Assembly (NCBI GenBank): GCA_009602735.1
Contig: WELA01008001.1
Span: 368,063 to 432,062, forward strand
Origin: Mesotaenium endlicherianum
Taxonomy: Eukaryota > Streptophyta > Zygnematophyceae > Zygnematales > Mesotaeniaceae
Length of the DNA stretch: 64,000 nt
Direction of reading: 5' to 3'
Made by a program: the position numbers and the translations under genes
Notes under the pieces: model-generated
The model's input: the letters and a program-made list of their open reading frames with translations, nothing else
Told to the model about the DNA's origin: nothing
Databases searched by the model: none
Part shown: positions 12,727 to 23,710 of the stretch, one piece after another
How positions within the stretch are numbered: position 1 is the stretch's first letter
How the letters are laid out: every line of letters begins with the position of its first letter

Positions 12727-13204
12727 TGTAGTGAAACAGATAGGTAAAGTACTTAGTAAAGTAGAATACTTTATCTATTCAAGGCAAGGATCTTTGAACA
12801 CAAGTGGTAGCTTCTTGAAAGAGAGATGATTTTTTGAAAGTTAATATATTTCTGGTATTTGGCAAGTACAAGAGTGACTCTAGAATGTCTTTCTATTTCT
12901 AGCTCTTGTTGTATATGCTTGCTACGAAAGTAATTTTAAGGAAGGTGCATGTTGAAAACTTGCCACCTCTTTCTAGAATAATGTACACATGTTTTTTGAC
13001 CTAAAAATGGCACATTTGACTTTTGCCACATGGAGTTCTTCTAGGTCCTTCCCCTAACTTCGAAAATGTCTTAGAAGGTTCAAAAGACATGAACCAAGTC
13101 ACTAGAGAATCTATTCACACTTGAATCCACACAAGACTACTTTAAGTACATCTAAAAGCATTAACATAAAAGCAAACTAATATATTCTAATTGAAATCAC
13201 CACA
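12727..13204 (-). repeat. LTR of Gypsy family 2 (3' LTR of the split element)
   Basis: Begins TGTAGTGA and ends TCACCACA on the plus strand. It matches the LTRs at 46,799-47,300 and about 55,205-55,694. It is followed at 13,205 by a sequence that read on the minus strand is the purine-rich tract preceding a 3' LTR (GGGGGAGTGA). This fixes the element's orientation as minus. Confidence 0.85.
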
Positions 13205-13415
13205 TCACTCCCCCGACAGAAAAAACGACGTCTCGGCGCGTGAAGTCAGGTCTTACACATGTGGAGCAGACTAGTCAACAGCCTCAAGTCAGGTGCCACA
13301 CATGTGAAGAGGATTAGTCAAAGGCGCCAAGTCAGGTGCTACACATGTAAGGTAGACTAGGCAAGGTCATGGGTAGTGTGACCTCATTGGCTAGCCTACT
13401 CTTTGGTGATAAGGA
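12727..13415 (-). mobile_element. Ty3/Gypsy family 2, 3' end (left part of a split element)
   Basis: Consists of the 3' LTR plus about 210 bp of the internal 3' region. Compared with the second copy at 55,205-60,021, the match runs without a gap up to 13,415 (the word GATAAGGA) and then stops. The matching remainder of the element starts at 43,911 in the same orientation. The region between is the virus-like island. This is an old fragment, not a functional element. Confidence 0.8.
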
Positions 13416-13862
13416 TGATACATTTTTGTTGCATACCTATGCCTATACGTATATATTTGTGTATATAACAAATGGTATCTTATGATTGTTGTATATGTCT
13501 TTTTTTAAACTAGAAAATCCCAAATTTGTAATTGTTCTTGAAGTTGGGACATGGGACAAGCGTTTTTGAAAATTTATACATAAGGGGAAGGGGGGGGGTC
13601 CCTCAAATAGAGACAGAATTAAAAGACTGTGTCCCATCCCAAATTGGTAAAAAAAAGTAAGATATTTAATTATAAAATAAATATTAAAAAAATAAAATTT
13701 GTCCCAAATTGTACAGAGTGTTACCAAAAAAGACTTATATTTGGCTTGCTTTTTGAGTTTGCCTTTTGGGCTTGCTTTGCCCTTTGGATTTGTCTATATT
13801 TAAATCATTGTTGTATATGTGCTACTCATTCCCAAATTGGCATGTCGGGCACTTACAAAACA

Positions 13863-13890
13863 GCCCGAAGGTGGACGGAGTTCTTGGCCA
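13863..13890 (+). repeat. Island short interspersed repeat, copy 1
   Basis: Shares the core GTGGACGGAGT, preceded by GCCCGAAG and followed by a GGCCA word, with copies at 37,083-37,110 (+) and 40,334-40,357 (-). Found only inside the virus-like island in this window. Confidence 0.7.
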
Positions 13891-13901
13891 AAATAAAATC
13901 T

Positions 13902-14561
13902 TCTAAAAACTCTGGCTTTTTTAGAAGATCAAGATAAAAAAAGGGGGGTAAATGGGTGAGCACCTTCCGGCTTATTAATACAACAAACTAATTACTTCGT
14001 CCAAATTAACAATATATATATTTATTTGTCAAGTAAATATATTTGATTGTCAAATACACAGTAAATAGACTAAATTAATTACTTCTCTTAATAATAGATA
14101 TATCTAATTGTCAAGTACACAGTAGATATAGTAAACATCACTTTGTTTACCCCAAGAAGTCCTATATTGGCCAAGAATTTTTGGGCAAATTTTTAAATGG
14201 CCCTTAGGGCAAATAATAATAAAATTAAAATTAAAATTAAAATTAAAAAGGGGGCAGGCTGAAATGGCATATATTGGAGAATAAAAGTTAATATAATAAA
14301 CCAATTACTTAGTTCAAATTAAGTTCAGTACATAGTAGATATATGTATATTTGATTGTCAAATACACAGTAGATTTATGTATAATTAATTTTTTAATACA
14401 CAATAAATGTAGTAAACTAATTACTACACTTAATAATAGGTATATTTAATCGTCAAGTGAATACATTTAATAGTCAAATACACAATAAATATAGCAAACT
14501 AATTACTCCACTTAACAACATATATATTTGATTGTCAAGTACATAGTAGATATATGCACAT
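13902..14561. other. AT-rich island sequence without recognised gene
   Basis: Contains many repeated words such as GATTGTCAA and ACACAGTA, an AAAATT tandem run at about 14,219-14,246, and a perfect short hairpin GCCCTTAGGGC at 14,200-14,210. No coding sequence is recognised. Confidence 0.6.
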
Positions 14562-15068
14562 TTAGTATGTCTCCATTCCTGTCTCCATTTCTACGCACAT
14601 GATGTGTTTGATAATGCGGCGAGGAGATCTGTTTGCATGATTGTAATTGCCGCAATAGTCTTTTTGCGCTTCTTGACAGCACAATTTGCACACCTTGGTG
14701 TACACTATTTCGTACCCTAGTTGTTTGAGTGCTAAGAGGTCCTGATCCCATTTGTACCTTACATGCGGATGCCTAAATTTCATATAATTTGTGAGTATTT
14801 TCTTAAAATCTTCCAACAACATGCAGGACTTGGGTACCTTTACAAAGTACATTGTTTTGTTTGACCAAACATTTTCGTCTGGCCCTAGCGTCAAGAACAT
14901 GTGTATGTAATTTGTGCTCTGATTAAGCTCGTCCCTTGTATTTTGGAAGTAATCGTGACAAGTGTTCCAAAATCCTCTGTTTTCAGCATGCAAAAAAAGC
15001 ATTCTATAAGCTGTCAGTGACTGTACAACCATCTTACATAGTTCTATGTTTAGTAATTTTTGTTTCAT
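14562..15068 (-). pseudogene. D5-like primase-helicase, C-terminal part, second viral copy (fossil)
   Basis: The translation aligns with the C-terminal end of the long D5-like copy at 41,344-43,612. Both share a DYF segment, a MFLTL word, a YMxFRH word, an LGY-IV motif followed by CK-C, and ANRS near the end. The Cys/His arrangement at the end suggests a small zinc-binding tail. The two copies are clearly diverged, so this is a separate paralogue or a second viral genome copy rather than a recent duplication. It lies in opposite orientation to the long copy. Old virus-derived sequence. Confidence 0.7.
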
Positions 15069-15119
15069 GTTGTACAGCTCGTCTCATTCTAACTAGTGTT
15101 TCAATATTGTGTCTAGCAT

Positions 15120-15533
15120 AGGTGTACTCATATTTTCTAGGTCACTATTTTGGTCTATGTAATGCCTCGGTATTACCCCGTGTTCTTATACATCTTCTCC
15201 GACCAACTCTTTGCTCACGATGTCCAATATTCCAAAACCTATGCATCTTTATTTCGCTTTATAAATGGAAAATGTATGCTGCCAATATTTTCCATGTATA
15301 TCATCAAGTTGTTGAACCTTCTCGTTCTGTCTTTGAGTGTCTCATGGTCTGCTAGCATAGTTTGCAGGTAATCTTTGTATTCGTCTACGTACTCATATGC
15401 GTGAGTATTGTTGATTTGCCTTAGCACGCAGCCTTCTTCCCTCACGAGATTGTTATTTTTTGCAAAATCTTGTATTTCGTGTATTATTTGTACCATTGTT
15501 CTCTTGATTTCTGAAGAAATGTCAAAAAATATG
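15120..15533 (-). pseudogene. Unidentified virus-like reading frame (fossil)
   Basis: Minus-strand coding-like sequence immediately upstream of the partial D5-like copy, rich in charged residues and apparently helical (words such as FFDISSEIKR and YVDEYKDYL). I do not recognise a domain. AT-rich like the rest of the island, so probably viral. Its upper end abuts a retrotransposon gag fragment. It could be another gene or a divergent middle part of the D5-like gene. Confidence 0.4.
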
Positions 15534-15539
15534 TCTCGT

Positions 15540-16310
15540 ATCGATCGAGATACCCCACCTTCTAGTACCCTTTTACCGTGGTTGGAACAATTGCACGTGC
15601 GAAATTGGAACAAGGCTGCGAAAGCTCGTTTGTCCGCTTTGTCATCAGGAAGAGCGATACCTGCTGCACCTGTTGAGAGCGTAGACTTAGCTGCACTAAC
15701 ACAAGAATTAACAGATGCCATGAAGCAACTCACCGAGGGTCAGCAGCGAGCGGCTACTCGAGATGATGATGCTGGATCTGTCGCAAAATTGCGTAAAGTG
15801 TGTGCAGAATTGTCTGAAAAGATTGCCCATGCTCAGGAACGAGTAACACGCAGAGCTGCACCTTCTACAGGGCAGCATGGTGATAGTGTCACCACGGAAG
15901 CAAGCCATGCGCAAACGTTGGCTAGTTGCCGTAGGGATATGGAGGCTGGGGATGACCATTTAGACTCTGAGCACTGTCTGCGTCGTTTCTTTAAGTTGCT
16001 TGAAGCAACATTCCCATAGGATCGCAGTCTTAAAGTGCACCGCTATGTGCATTTTGTTCGTCAGAAGAACGAGACAGTGATGGAGGTCAAATCCAGATTG
16101 GTAGACCTTGCCAAGAAGGCAGGAATCTATGAGCCTAGGATTGTGGCTGACAAATTCTTGATGTGTCTGGGTAAAGATACAGATCGGGAGGTCAGGCCGC
16201 ACCTATCTGCGAAACGCGGAATCAACTGGAACATCGACGAGGCTGCTGAAATAGCATGCAATGTCGAGGAAGGTAAAGTCTGGTACAAGGAGGCTTCCAG
16301 GACGCTTATG
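15540..16310 (+). pseudogene. Retrotransposon gag fragment inside the virus island (fossil)
   Basis: Gag-like sequence: an Ala/Glu-rich N-terminal part with an ESVDLAAL word, resembling ESVDLGAL in the family-1 gag at 26,493-27,968, and a downstream segment around VRQKNETVMEVKSRL that looks like the gag capsid helical region. GC content is higher than the flanking viral DNA. It ends in a short GGCTTAT tandem at about 16,305-16,330. It is an isolated fragment with no LTR recognised next to it. Confidence 0.55.
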
Positions 16311-16339
16311 GCTTATGGCTTATGGCTTATATAGATGTT

Positions 16340-16534
16340 ATTATGTATGATATATAATCACGTAAAAATTTTAATTTGAAAAAAATGTTGGTACATGTAT
16401 ATTTCTATGTGTAATACATAATTACTGATTTTTTAAAGAATCTCTGTAGATACATGTATGTTATTATGTGTAATACATAAAAATTTAAAAGACCTTTGTT
16501 GATACATGTCTGTAATAATGTTTCTATGCAATAG
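16340..16534 (+). repeat. Island repeat block, copy 1, left part
   Basis: Matches 43,690-43,775 at the right edge of the island (shared words GTGTAATACATAAA, GACCTNTGTTGATACAT and AATGTTTCTAT). The block is interrupted by the family-5 element and continues at 22,238. Confidence 0.75.
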
Positions 16535-17751
16535 TGTCGCGACTATTATCCGTTTGACGGTGTCGCACGCGCAACGCAAACTACGGCCACCTAGTGCTGA
16601 AAGTCAACGTTGATTCACCGACCACTTGACTGATTACATCGCAGTCAGCGGTTATGGCGGCGTCAAGACCACTGGCAAGGGGTCAATGTCAGTGTGACCC
16701 ACACCCAAGGATGGGGGAGGTTTTGACAAGACAGCCGCGAGGCTAGGACTTGGAGATCAGCAATGAGCTGCCCAGCAAGTACCAGGTCAGGTACTGTGTG
16801 ACTGGCAGATTAAGCCAGGTCATGGCTGCAATGCCAAGATAGGTTACGGCCGCCCGGTTGGGAAAACTTGAGCAAATGGCATTTGCTTGCACGCCGCTCA
16901 GGAATTCTTAGCCATGAGCCAATTAGGCGTGACCGCCAGCTGAGAAACTAAGCAGCCACGCGCGACAGTCACAAGGTGTGCATGCATGTTGAGTTTGAGT
17001 TGAGCATGGCTAGGCAGAGGCGACATGCAGCTAAGTTGTGTGACTTAAGCACGGCATTCTCGAAAGATGACGCTGTGTGGTGCCTGTGAAAGGCACGAAT
17101 CTTGCCTGAGACGTGTCATTCACTCGCACGCACCTTTGCCAAGAAGCAGAAGGAAAGCGAAGAAGGGCGCGAAGAAGAAGAAGGAGTTCCCAAGGCCACT
17201 GGAGGGCCAAAGCCCCACGCTTCTGACGACACCGAAGATTCTTCTGTGTATCATAGATAAGTTAGGATAGTAGGAGTTCCCAAGAGGGAATCTCACGGTT
17301 AAAGAAGGACAACTGCAGAATAGAATCTGCTAGGAGATTAGCACAGAGTCGGCCAAACGCCACGGGTGTGTGTGTGAAGCAGCCTTAAAATGGTGAGTTG
17401 TGTGTTGATTTCCAAGTTCTCAGAAGTCGCATTCGCATCTCGAAGAGAGAGAGCAGTATTGACAGATAAAGCTCTCAGTGAAGAACCGAGTGAGCCCAAC
17501 CTGGCAGTGAAGAGCTGTTAAGGCGCGGTGTTAAGTGAAGAGCTTGATCGAGGCCAGCATAGACGTAGTTTCAGAGTTTTGTAAGCTAACTTGTGGAAGT
17601 TAAGCGAAAGCCTGATGGGCGATATTCTCTGAATCTGACGTTGCATGTCAAGCTGTTTAGAGTGTGATTTCTGCAAACTACAATCTGCTCACCTGTGAAT
17701 CCAAGAACCTTAAGGCATAAAGCCTATGTGGAAGTAAGAGACTTCCGTCCT
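16535..17751 (+). repeat. Family-5 block B, copy 1
   Basis: Long terminal-type repeat, near-identical over its length to 20,707-21,932. It ends at the word ACTTCCGTCCT in both copies, after which the sequences diverge. It overlaps the first codons of the gag-like frame. Confidence 0.85.
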
Positions 17752-19118
17752 ACTTCTGAGAATTTCGGTTCTGTGGTTCAGGTGAATAGAAATTCCCAAG
17801 CAAATTGGGGATTGAGGCCTGTGAGGGCTGCCGGTGCTCCACCTGGAAGGGGACCCGGAGAAATTCAACTGTACATGCAGTTGAGGAGTGGAAGACTCTA
17901 CTACCCTGTGAAGCCTGTGGAAGGTTTTGATTCAAGCCAGAGTCCACGAGAAAGTGAGACATCTGAGCACACGGATAACCTGTGGAGTGAGCAACCGTCG
18001 AGAGACGAGTCTCGCCATACTGCCACAAACGGTGAAAATCCGTATAACGCGCGAGCTTTTGTACCCAATTCGGGCAGAGAGCACGACGTGTGGGATAAAG
18101 ATAGTGAGTCTTGGTCACCACTCAAAATGACTGGTGATGATAAGGATGAAAATCCTCAGTTCAAGCTGTCTACAAAGTGTTTTAGTGGACGAACCAGTGG
18201 AAATAGTCTCACTTTCGAAGAGTTTTATGAGATCTATTGGGCTGACTTCTTTGAGAAAATCCAAAAGGATTCTTCTTACACTCAGTCAGTCGCTTTTATA
18301 AGCTTGGTTCAGTTTTTGGACAAGGATGCCTTGTTGCTGTATTGCCAATTTCGGAAGGCCAATTTTGCAGCCTTTTGCAGAGAGAGGGAGAGGACGGTTT
18401 GGTTCGCAGGGCAATGGCATTGGGCATTTGTGTGCCGCCAGGCATGAACACGCCCTTGTTGCAACTATCAGATCTTAGGATACAGAGGTCGGAGGAGCCT
18501 GCTCCCATGATACCTGCAATCCCAGAATGGGAACTGATGGATCTGAGAAACACCATCAGCCGCTTGACCGCAGCAGATGATGCCTTTCTTGCACGACTAG
18601 CTGCACCTCAAAGGTCGCAAACATTGGCGCAGGCATGGATGGTCACACCACCCGCAAGGGAGGAGTATGGTACGACCGTCGCCCGCATGGCTATTATTGA
18701 GCAAGAATGGGGCTGGGCGATCAGCCCTAGGACAGATCCCGCAGGTTTTCCAATGGCAAACCAACCTCGGCCACGTGAAGAAGGAGGAACCGGGACCAAT
18801 TGGACTGCAGTCGACGAGGAAATGTTCTTGAGGCAGCCCATCCGGGGGCGCCTGACATACCCCTTCCGCAGGAGAGGCGACGCGTCATTGAGAAAGGTAA
18901 AAAGCCTAAGAAACAGGCTGCCAAACTTATGGCAACGGAGGAGCAAGCTGCAAAGCCTGCTACCCCACCTCCTAAGAATCAAGCTGCAAAGCCTGAGGGC
19001 CAGGATGAGGGCGGGAAGCCCCCACCTGCACCTAAAATTGAAGAAACTGGTCAGTGAACTTAGTGCCAGAACCCATCAGGAGACGAGCTCTTGTGCAGGA
19101 AATGCACGAGAACACTGA
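17695..19118 (+). pseudogene. Family-5 gag-like region (fossil)
   Basis: Reading frames with a polar N-terminal half (Ser, Glu and Arg rich), a central helical part (FEEFYEIYWADFF, FISLVQFL) and a basic Lys/Ala/Pro-rich stretch toward the end. I see no CCHC zinc knuckle. Assigned to gag by position upstream of the integrase and by composition, not by a firm motif. Broken in a few places. Confidence 0.45.
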
Positions 19119-20352
19119 ACACTATGGTGTCAAGAAGACATATAGTCTTTTGGAGCTGTCTTACTGGTGGAGGGGCATGAAGCAGCAGTGTGAAGATGTG
19201 ATCAAGGCATGCCAAAGCTGTGATCGCGTCAAGGCTGGTTATACACAGCAACATCCACACTTGCAACCTTTGCCAATCATGGGCCTAGGTTACCGTTGGA
19301 GCTGCGATCTTGCAGGAGAGCTACCGCTGTCTAAGCGAGGTAACAAGTATATCATGGTCATGATTGAGCATTTCTCTGAGTGGATAGAGGTTGTCCCTCT
19401 GACTGCTAAGGAGAGTCTAGGGACCGCGGAAGCGTTCCTCAATGGTGTGATTGTGCAAAATGGAGCTCCAGCAGAAGTGCTGACAGACCAAGGGTCTGAG
19501 TTCCAAGGGTCTTTTCAGAAACTCTTGGACAGATGCTTCATCGATCATCGCACTACGTCTAGAGATCATCCGCAAGCAGATGGTCTGGCAGAAAGGATGG
19601 TGCAAACCATTAAGTCTGCTTTGCGCAAGTTTGCCTTGAGCATGACAAGCGTGACTGGGATCTAGCCCTGCCATGGCTGGTTATGGATTACAGATTTAGC
19701 AAGCAGGCTGCCTTGGCAAATTACTCGCCATATCAGATACTGTTTGGCAGAAGTCCAATAGTGCCCAGCAACATCAAGCAAGAGATTGAACAGGTGAAAA
19801 ACCTGGACAGCCCTAATGAACTGTTAAAAGTGATGGTGCGCCGTAAGGCGTTATTTGAGCGCATGATACCGGCTGCATTAGACAATCTGAAAATTGCACA
19901 GAAAAGAGATACGCAACGTTACGCCAGGACGCGAGATGGGAGCTACCGCCTGCAGATGACGCGAATTCAAGAAGAAGATTTTGTCTACCGCAAGCGCCAC
20001 CATCGACAACAGTTCAGGTGCAGTGATCTTGCGCGTGAAACATGCGTTTGACAATGGTGTGTTAGAACTGGAAGGTTCTGATGGTAAAACCATGAGAGAC
20101 CACGTGCAGAATTGCTCGCTATGCCATTTGCCGAATATTGATCCCACAGTTAGGGTTGTGCCCGAGGAATTGGTGCCGGCCACGCCTTGTGTTAGCTACA
20201 AAGTGCTGGACGATCAGGAAGCAATGGTAACTTGCGACAAGTGTGGTGCCCGTTAAAACACTTTCTGCATTGGCGAGGAAGAAATTATGGCAGGACGATG
20301 GGAATGTCCTGATTGCCTTCCTAAAACCCCTAGCCGCAGGGCTGGAAAATAA
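19054..20352 (+). pseudogene. Family-5 integrase with Cys-rich PHD-like end (fossil)
   Basis: Retrotransposon integrase. It shows an H2C2 zinc-binding N-terminus (H..H then CQSCD), a catalytic-core Asp in CDLAGE, a second Asp in LTDQGSEF, and Glu in GLAERMVQT. After the core, instead of a chromodomain like those of the other elements here, the last 150 bp encode paired CxxC words (CDKC, CPDC) around an FC and a Trp, the pattern of a PHD finger. Such a module could bind histone tails and guide integration; that is inference. Broken in a few places. Confidence 0.7.
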
Positions 20353-20399
20353 TAGCTTTCAGCAGGAAAGGCAGGGACGCCTCAGCTGAAAGGGAGGGG

Positions 20400-20704
20400 T
20401 GTAAGAGGAATTAAGGCCAGGCAAGTATTTTTTAAAATTTTTTGCTAAAGTCTTAAGATAAGCAGATGGTGAGAGCCGGGTGACAGAGAACGTCACCCTG
20501 AGTGTTGGTCAAGGCTGCATGGTGCAAGTTCAGGAACCCAGGGATGGGTTAACCCTGGTAAGGCTTGTCACCGACACACGTGCAAAGGTCGATCGACCAT
20601 GTGTGCCACACGTGAGGAGGGCCACCGACACATCAACCAGGCCGAAGGCACACGTGCTAGAAGGCTACGCACGTGCCGAGGGACCGACACTGTTAGGCAC
20701 GACA
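20400..20704 (+). repeat. Family-5 block A, copy 1
   Basis: 305 bp from TGTAAGAGG to GCACGACA, the same length as the copy at 21,933-22,237. Directly preceded by a polypurine tract. Separated from the following block B by the dinucleotide GT. Confidence 0.85.
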
Positions 20705-20706
20705 GT

Positions 20707-21932
20707 TGTCGCGACTATTATCCGTTTGACGGTGTCGCACGCGCAGCGCAAGCTACGGCCACCTAGTGCTGAAAGTCAACGTTGACTCACCGACCACTTG
20801 ACTGATTACATTGCAGTCAGCGGTTACGGCGGCGTCAAGACCACTGGCAAGGGGTCAATGTCAGTGTGACCCACACCCAAGGATGGAGGAGGTTTTGACA
20901 AGACAGCCGCGAGGCTAGGAGCTGGGGATCAGCAATGAGCCGCCCAGCAAGTACCAGGTCAGGTACTGTGTGACTGGCAGATTAAGCCAGGTCATGGCTG
21001 CAATGCCAAGATAGGTTACGGCCGCCCGGTTGGGAAAACTTGAGCAAGTGGCATTTGCTTGCACGCCGCTCAGGAATTCTTAGCCATGAGCCAATTAGGC
21101 GTGACTGCCAGCTGAGAAGCTAAGCAGCCACGCGCGACAGTCACAAGGTGTGCATGCATGCTGAGTGACTACGAGTTTGAGTTGAGCATGGCTAGGCAGA
21201 GGCGACATGCAGCTAAGTTGTGTGACTAAGCACGGCATTCTCGAAAGATGACGCTGTGTGGTGCCTGTGAAAGGCACGAATCTTGCCTGAGACATGTCAT
21301 TCACTCGCACGCACCTTTGCCAAGAAGCAGAAGGAAAGCAAAGAAGGGCGCGAAGAAGAAGAAGGAGTTCCCAAGGCCACTGAAGGGCCAAAGCCCCACG
21401 CTTCTGACGACACCGAAGATTCTTCTGTGTATCTTAGATAAGTTAGGATTGTAGGAGTTCCCAAGAGGGAATCTCACGGTTAAAGAAGGAGAATTGCATA
21501 TTAGAATCTGCTAGGAGATTAGCACAGAGTCGGCCGAACGCCACGAGTGTGTGTGTGAAGCAGCCTTAAAATGGTGAGTTGTGTGTTGATTTCCAAGTTC
21601 TCAGAAGTCGCATTCGCATCTCGAAGAGAGAGAGCAGTATTGACAGATAAAGCTCTCAGTGAAGAACTGAGTGAGCCCAGTCTGGCAGTGAAGAGATGTT
21701 AAGGCGCGGTGTTAAGTGAAGAGCTTGACCCAGGCCAGCATAGACGTAGTTTCAGAGTTTTGTAAGCTGACTTGTGGAAGTTAAGCGAAAGCCTGAAGGG
21801 CGATTTTCTCTGAATCTGACGTTGCATGTCAAGCTGTTTAGAGTGTGATTTCTGCAAACTACAATTTGCTCACTTGTGAATCCAAGAACCTTAAGGCATA
21901 AAGCCTATGTGGAAGTAAGAGACTTCCGTCCT
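20707..21932 (+). repeat. Family-5 block B, copy 2
   Basis: Starts TGTCGCGAC and repeats 16,535-17,751 with small differences. Followed directly by block A copy 2. Confidence 0.9.
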
Positions 21933-22237
21933 TGTAAGAGGAATTAAGGCCAGCCAAGTATTTTTTAAAATTTTCTGCTAAAGTCTTAGGATAAGCAGAT
22001 GGTGAGAGCCGGGTGACAGAGAACGTCACCCTGAGTGTTGGTCAAGGCTGCATGGTGCAAGTTCAGGAACGCAGGGATGGGTTAACCCTAGTAAGGCTTG
22101 TCACCGACACACGTGCAAAGTTCGATTGACCATGTCTGCCACACGTGAGGAGGGCCACCGACACATCAACCAGGCCGAAGGCACACGTGCTGGAAGGCTA
22201 TGCACGTGCCGAGGGACCGACACTGTTAGGCACGACA
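21933..22237 (+). repeat. Family-5 block A, copy 2
   Basis: Repeat of 20,400-20,704. It ends exactly at CGACA, where the flanking ATAG of the viral repeat begins. Confidence 0.9.
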
Positions 22238-22400
22238 ATAGATAGATATATGAATTCAACATGTAACAGCAAAGTGATGTATAAAGCACGTATAATATTT
22301 TATTACATAGATAAATATATAAGTTTGACATACAAAGTGATGTATCAAGCACATACAATTTATATTGTTTCTATGTGGTATAGTGTTTATTATAAAATCT
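22238..22400 (+). repeat. Island repeat block, copy 1, right part
   Basis: Continues the block begun at 16,340 and matches 43,780-43,910. Contains two subunits around TTTGACATACAA and GTGATGTATCAAGCACATA. Confidence 0.75.
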
Positions 22401-22666
22401 TAAGAATATTTTAATGTAAGTACTTATAATTAATGATGTTCTATGTAAAAAAACTAAGACTAAACTAAGACTTAATGCATTAAAAGTTTTTATATTTTAA
22501 AAGAGTATATACTTATACAGAGTTATATATATTTACGTAAAATAAAACGTATACTTATAGCAATTTATATATATTTACGCAAGTTATAATGTTAAACCAT
22601 GTTCCATTTTGCTACAAATAAAGCAACTACACCTGGTATGAATATTGATAAAGTTACATTACATTA

Positions 22667-23235
22667 TGCAGATTTGATAGTTTCAATAAAAGATTCAAAA
22701 GAAGCACTATGTACATTTGCAGTAATTTCTGATGTTCTTTCTCCAATTATATTTACATAGTTTTGAGCTTCAATAGATAAAGTTCCATTTGTTACAAGAA
22801 TACAAGAAAAAAAGTTAAAACACGAGTATACAATTAACTTTCCATTGATAATACCCACTTATTTGTCAAATAAAAAACTCTATTGCATTCTGTAAGCAAA
22901 GAAGGCAAATAACACTGGTTATCGGTATTTCTAGCTCTGATGTTTGTTGACAAATCTAATGAACAATCGCTTATTGGTTTATCATCTTCTGCTGAATATG
23001 ATAAAAGTTCACAAAAAGTTGCAACTTGATTAGTGTTTAACATTTTTGAATTTTGTTTTGCTTCTAAATAAAATGCTGCAAATTGTATTAAAGCAACTTC
23101 AAAATTTGCTACTTTAGCATTTGCATTTTGACATTCTAGTGCTGCTTCATTATCATCGCAAAATGTTCGTACATATCCATATCCATCATCACACTTTGAA
23201 AATTTACAAGAATACGGGCAACTGCATCGTTAAGT
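22667..23235 (-). pseudogene. Cys-rich unknown protein, virus-island relic
   Basis: Minus-strand coding-like sequence in very AT-rich DNA. It begins with several cysteines (CSCPYSCKFSKCDD), continues with an Ala/Asn-rich helical part, and has further cysteines spaced through the middle. I do not recognise a family. The cysteine spacing would suit a secreted or virion surface protein. It appears broken at least once and has no clear start codon. A second Cys-rich relic lies at 35,755-36,221. Confidence 0.35.
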
Positions 23236-23710
23236 CAAAAATGGTATTTTATAACTTGGAATAATTGAACAAAATACATTTGATGTGTTTGGTTTTCACA
23301 AGCTTATCGTATTTTAACATTTTTTTAAATCTACTGATATGAGTGTTTGTAATTATTTAACACATACTGACAATAAATTTCATTTTATTATATACAATTA
23401 TATATAAATAAATTAAACATAAGTAATACAAATATACGTATGCACATGATATACAAATTACATATATTTTTTGTTATACTCATCCACATGATATAAATAT
23501 ATATATTTGTATGTATGCGCAGTAAATTATATACAACATATGTATATTTTTGTATATACATATGCATATGATATACATATATTCTACAACTATGAAGCAA
23601 ATCAAAAGGCATGTTATATATGACACAACTAATGAAATAAATAAACAGGTAAATTGCCTAGTACTATTATTCTTAACATGGAATTTGTAGTGATGCAATA
23701 AACAAATAAG
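23236..23710. other. AT-rich spacer upstream of the MutS-like relic
   Basis: Consists mostly of TATAT and TGTATG low-complexity words. No gene is recognised. Confidence 0.6.

Larger units (their letters stand above)
16535..22237 (+). mobile_element. Family-5 LTR retrotransposon with unusual permuted ends (fossil)
   Basis: Flanked by the 4-bp duplication ATAG (16,531-16,534 and 22,238-22,241), with ends TGTCG and CGACA. The interrupted sequence is a viral repeat block whose uninterrupted counterpart is at 43.7-43.9 kb, which confirms both borders. Internal order is block B (16,535-17,751), gag-like and integrase coding, block A (20,400-20,704), GT, block B again (20,707-21,932) and block A again (21,933-22,237). 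A purine tract (GAAAGGGAGGGG) precedes the first block A, as expected before a 3' LTR. Parts recognised are gag-like and integrase; no reverse transcriptase was recognised. The element is broken. Confidence 0.75.

Noticed and set aside
13416-13480. Terminal inverted repeats at the two ends of the virus island
   Set aside because: Both ends contain TGATACAT or its reverse, but the match is short and the words recur within the island, so no real terminal inverted repeat can be claimed.
17067-17270. Small Lys-rich frame in the family-5 leader, also present at 21,248-21,454
   Set aside because: It lies in the repeated block B, is duplicated with it, and looks like leader or LTR sequence rather than a gene.
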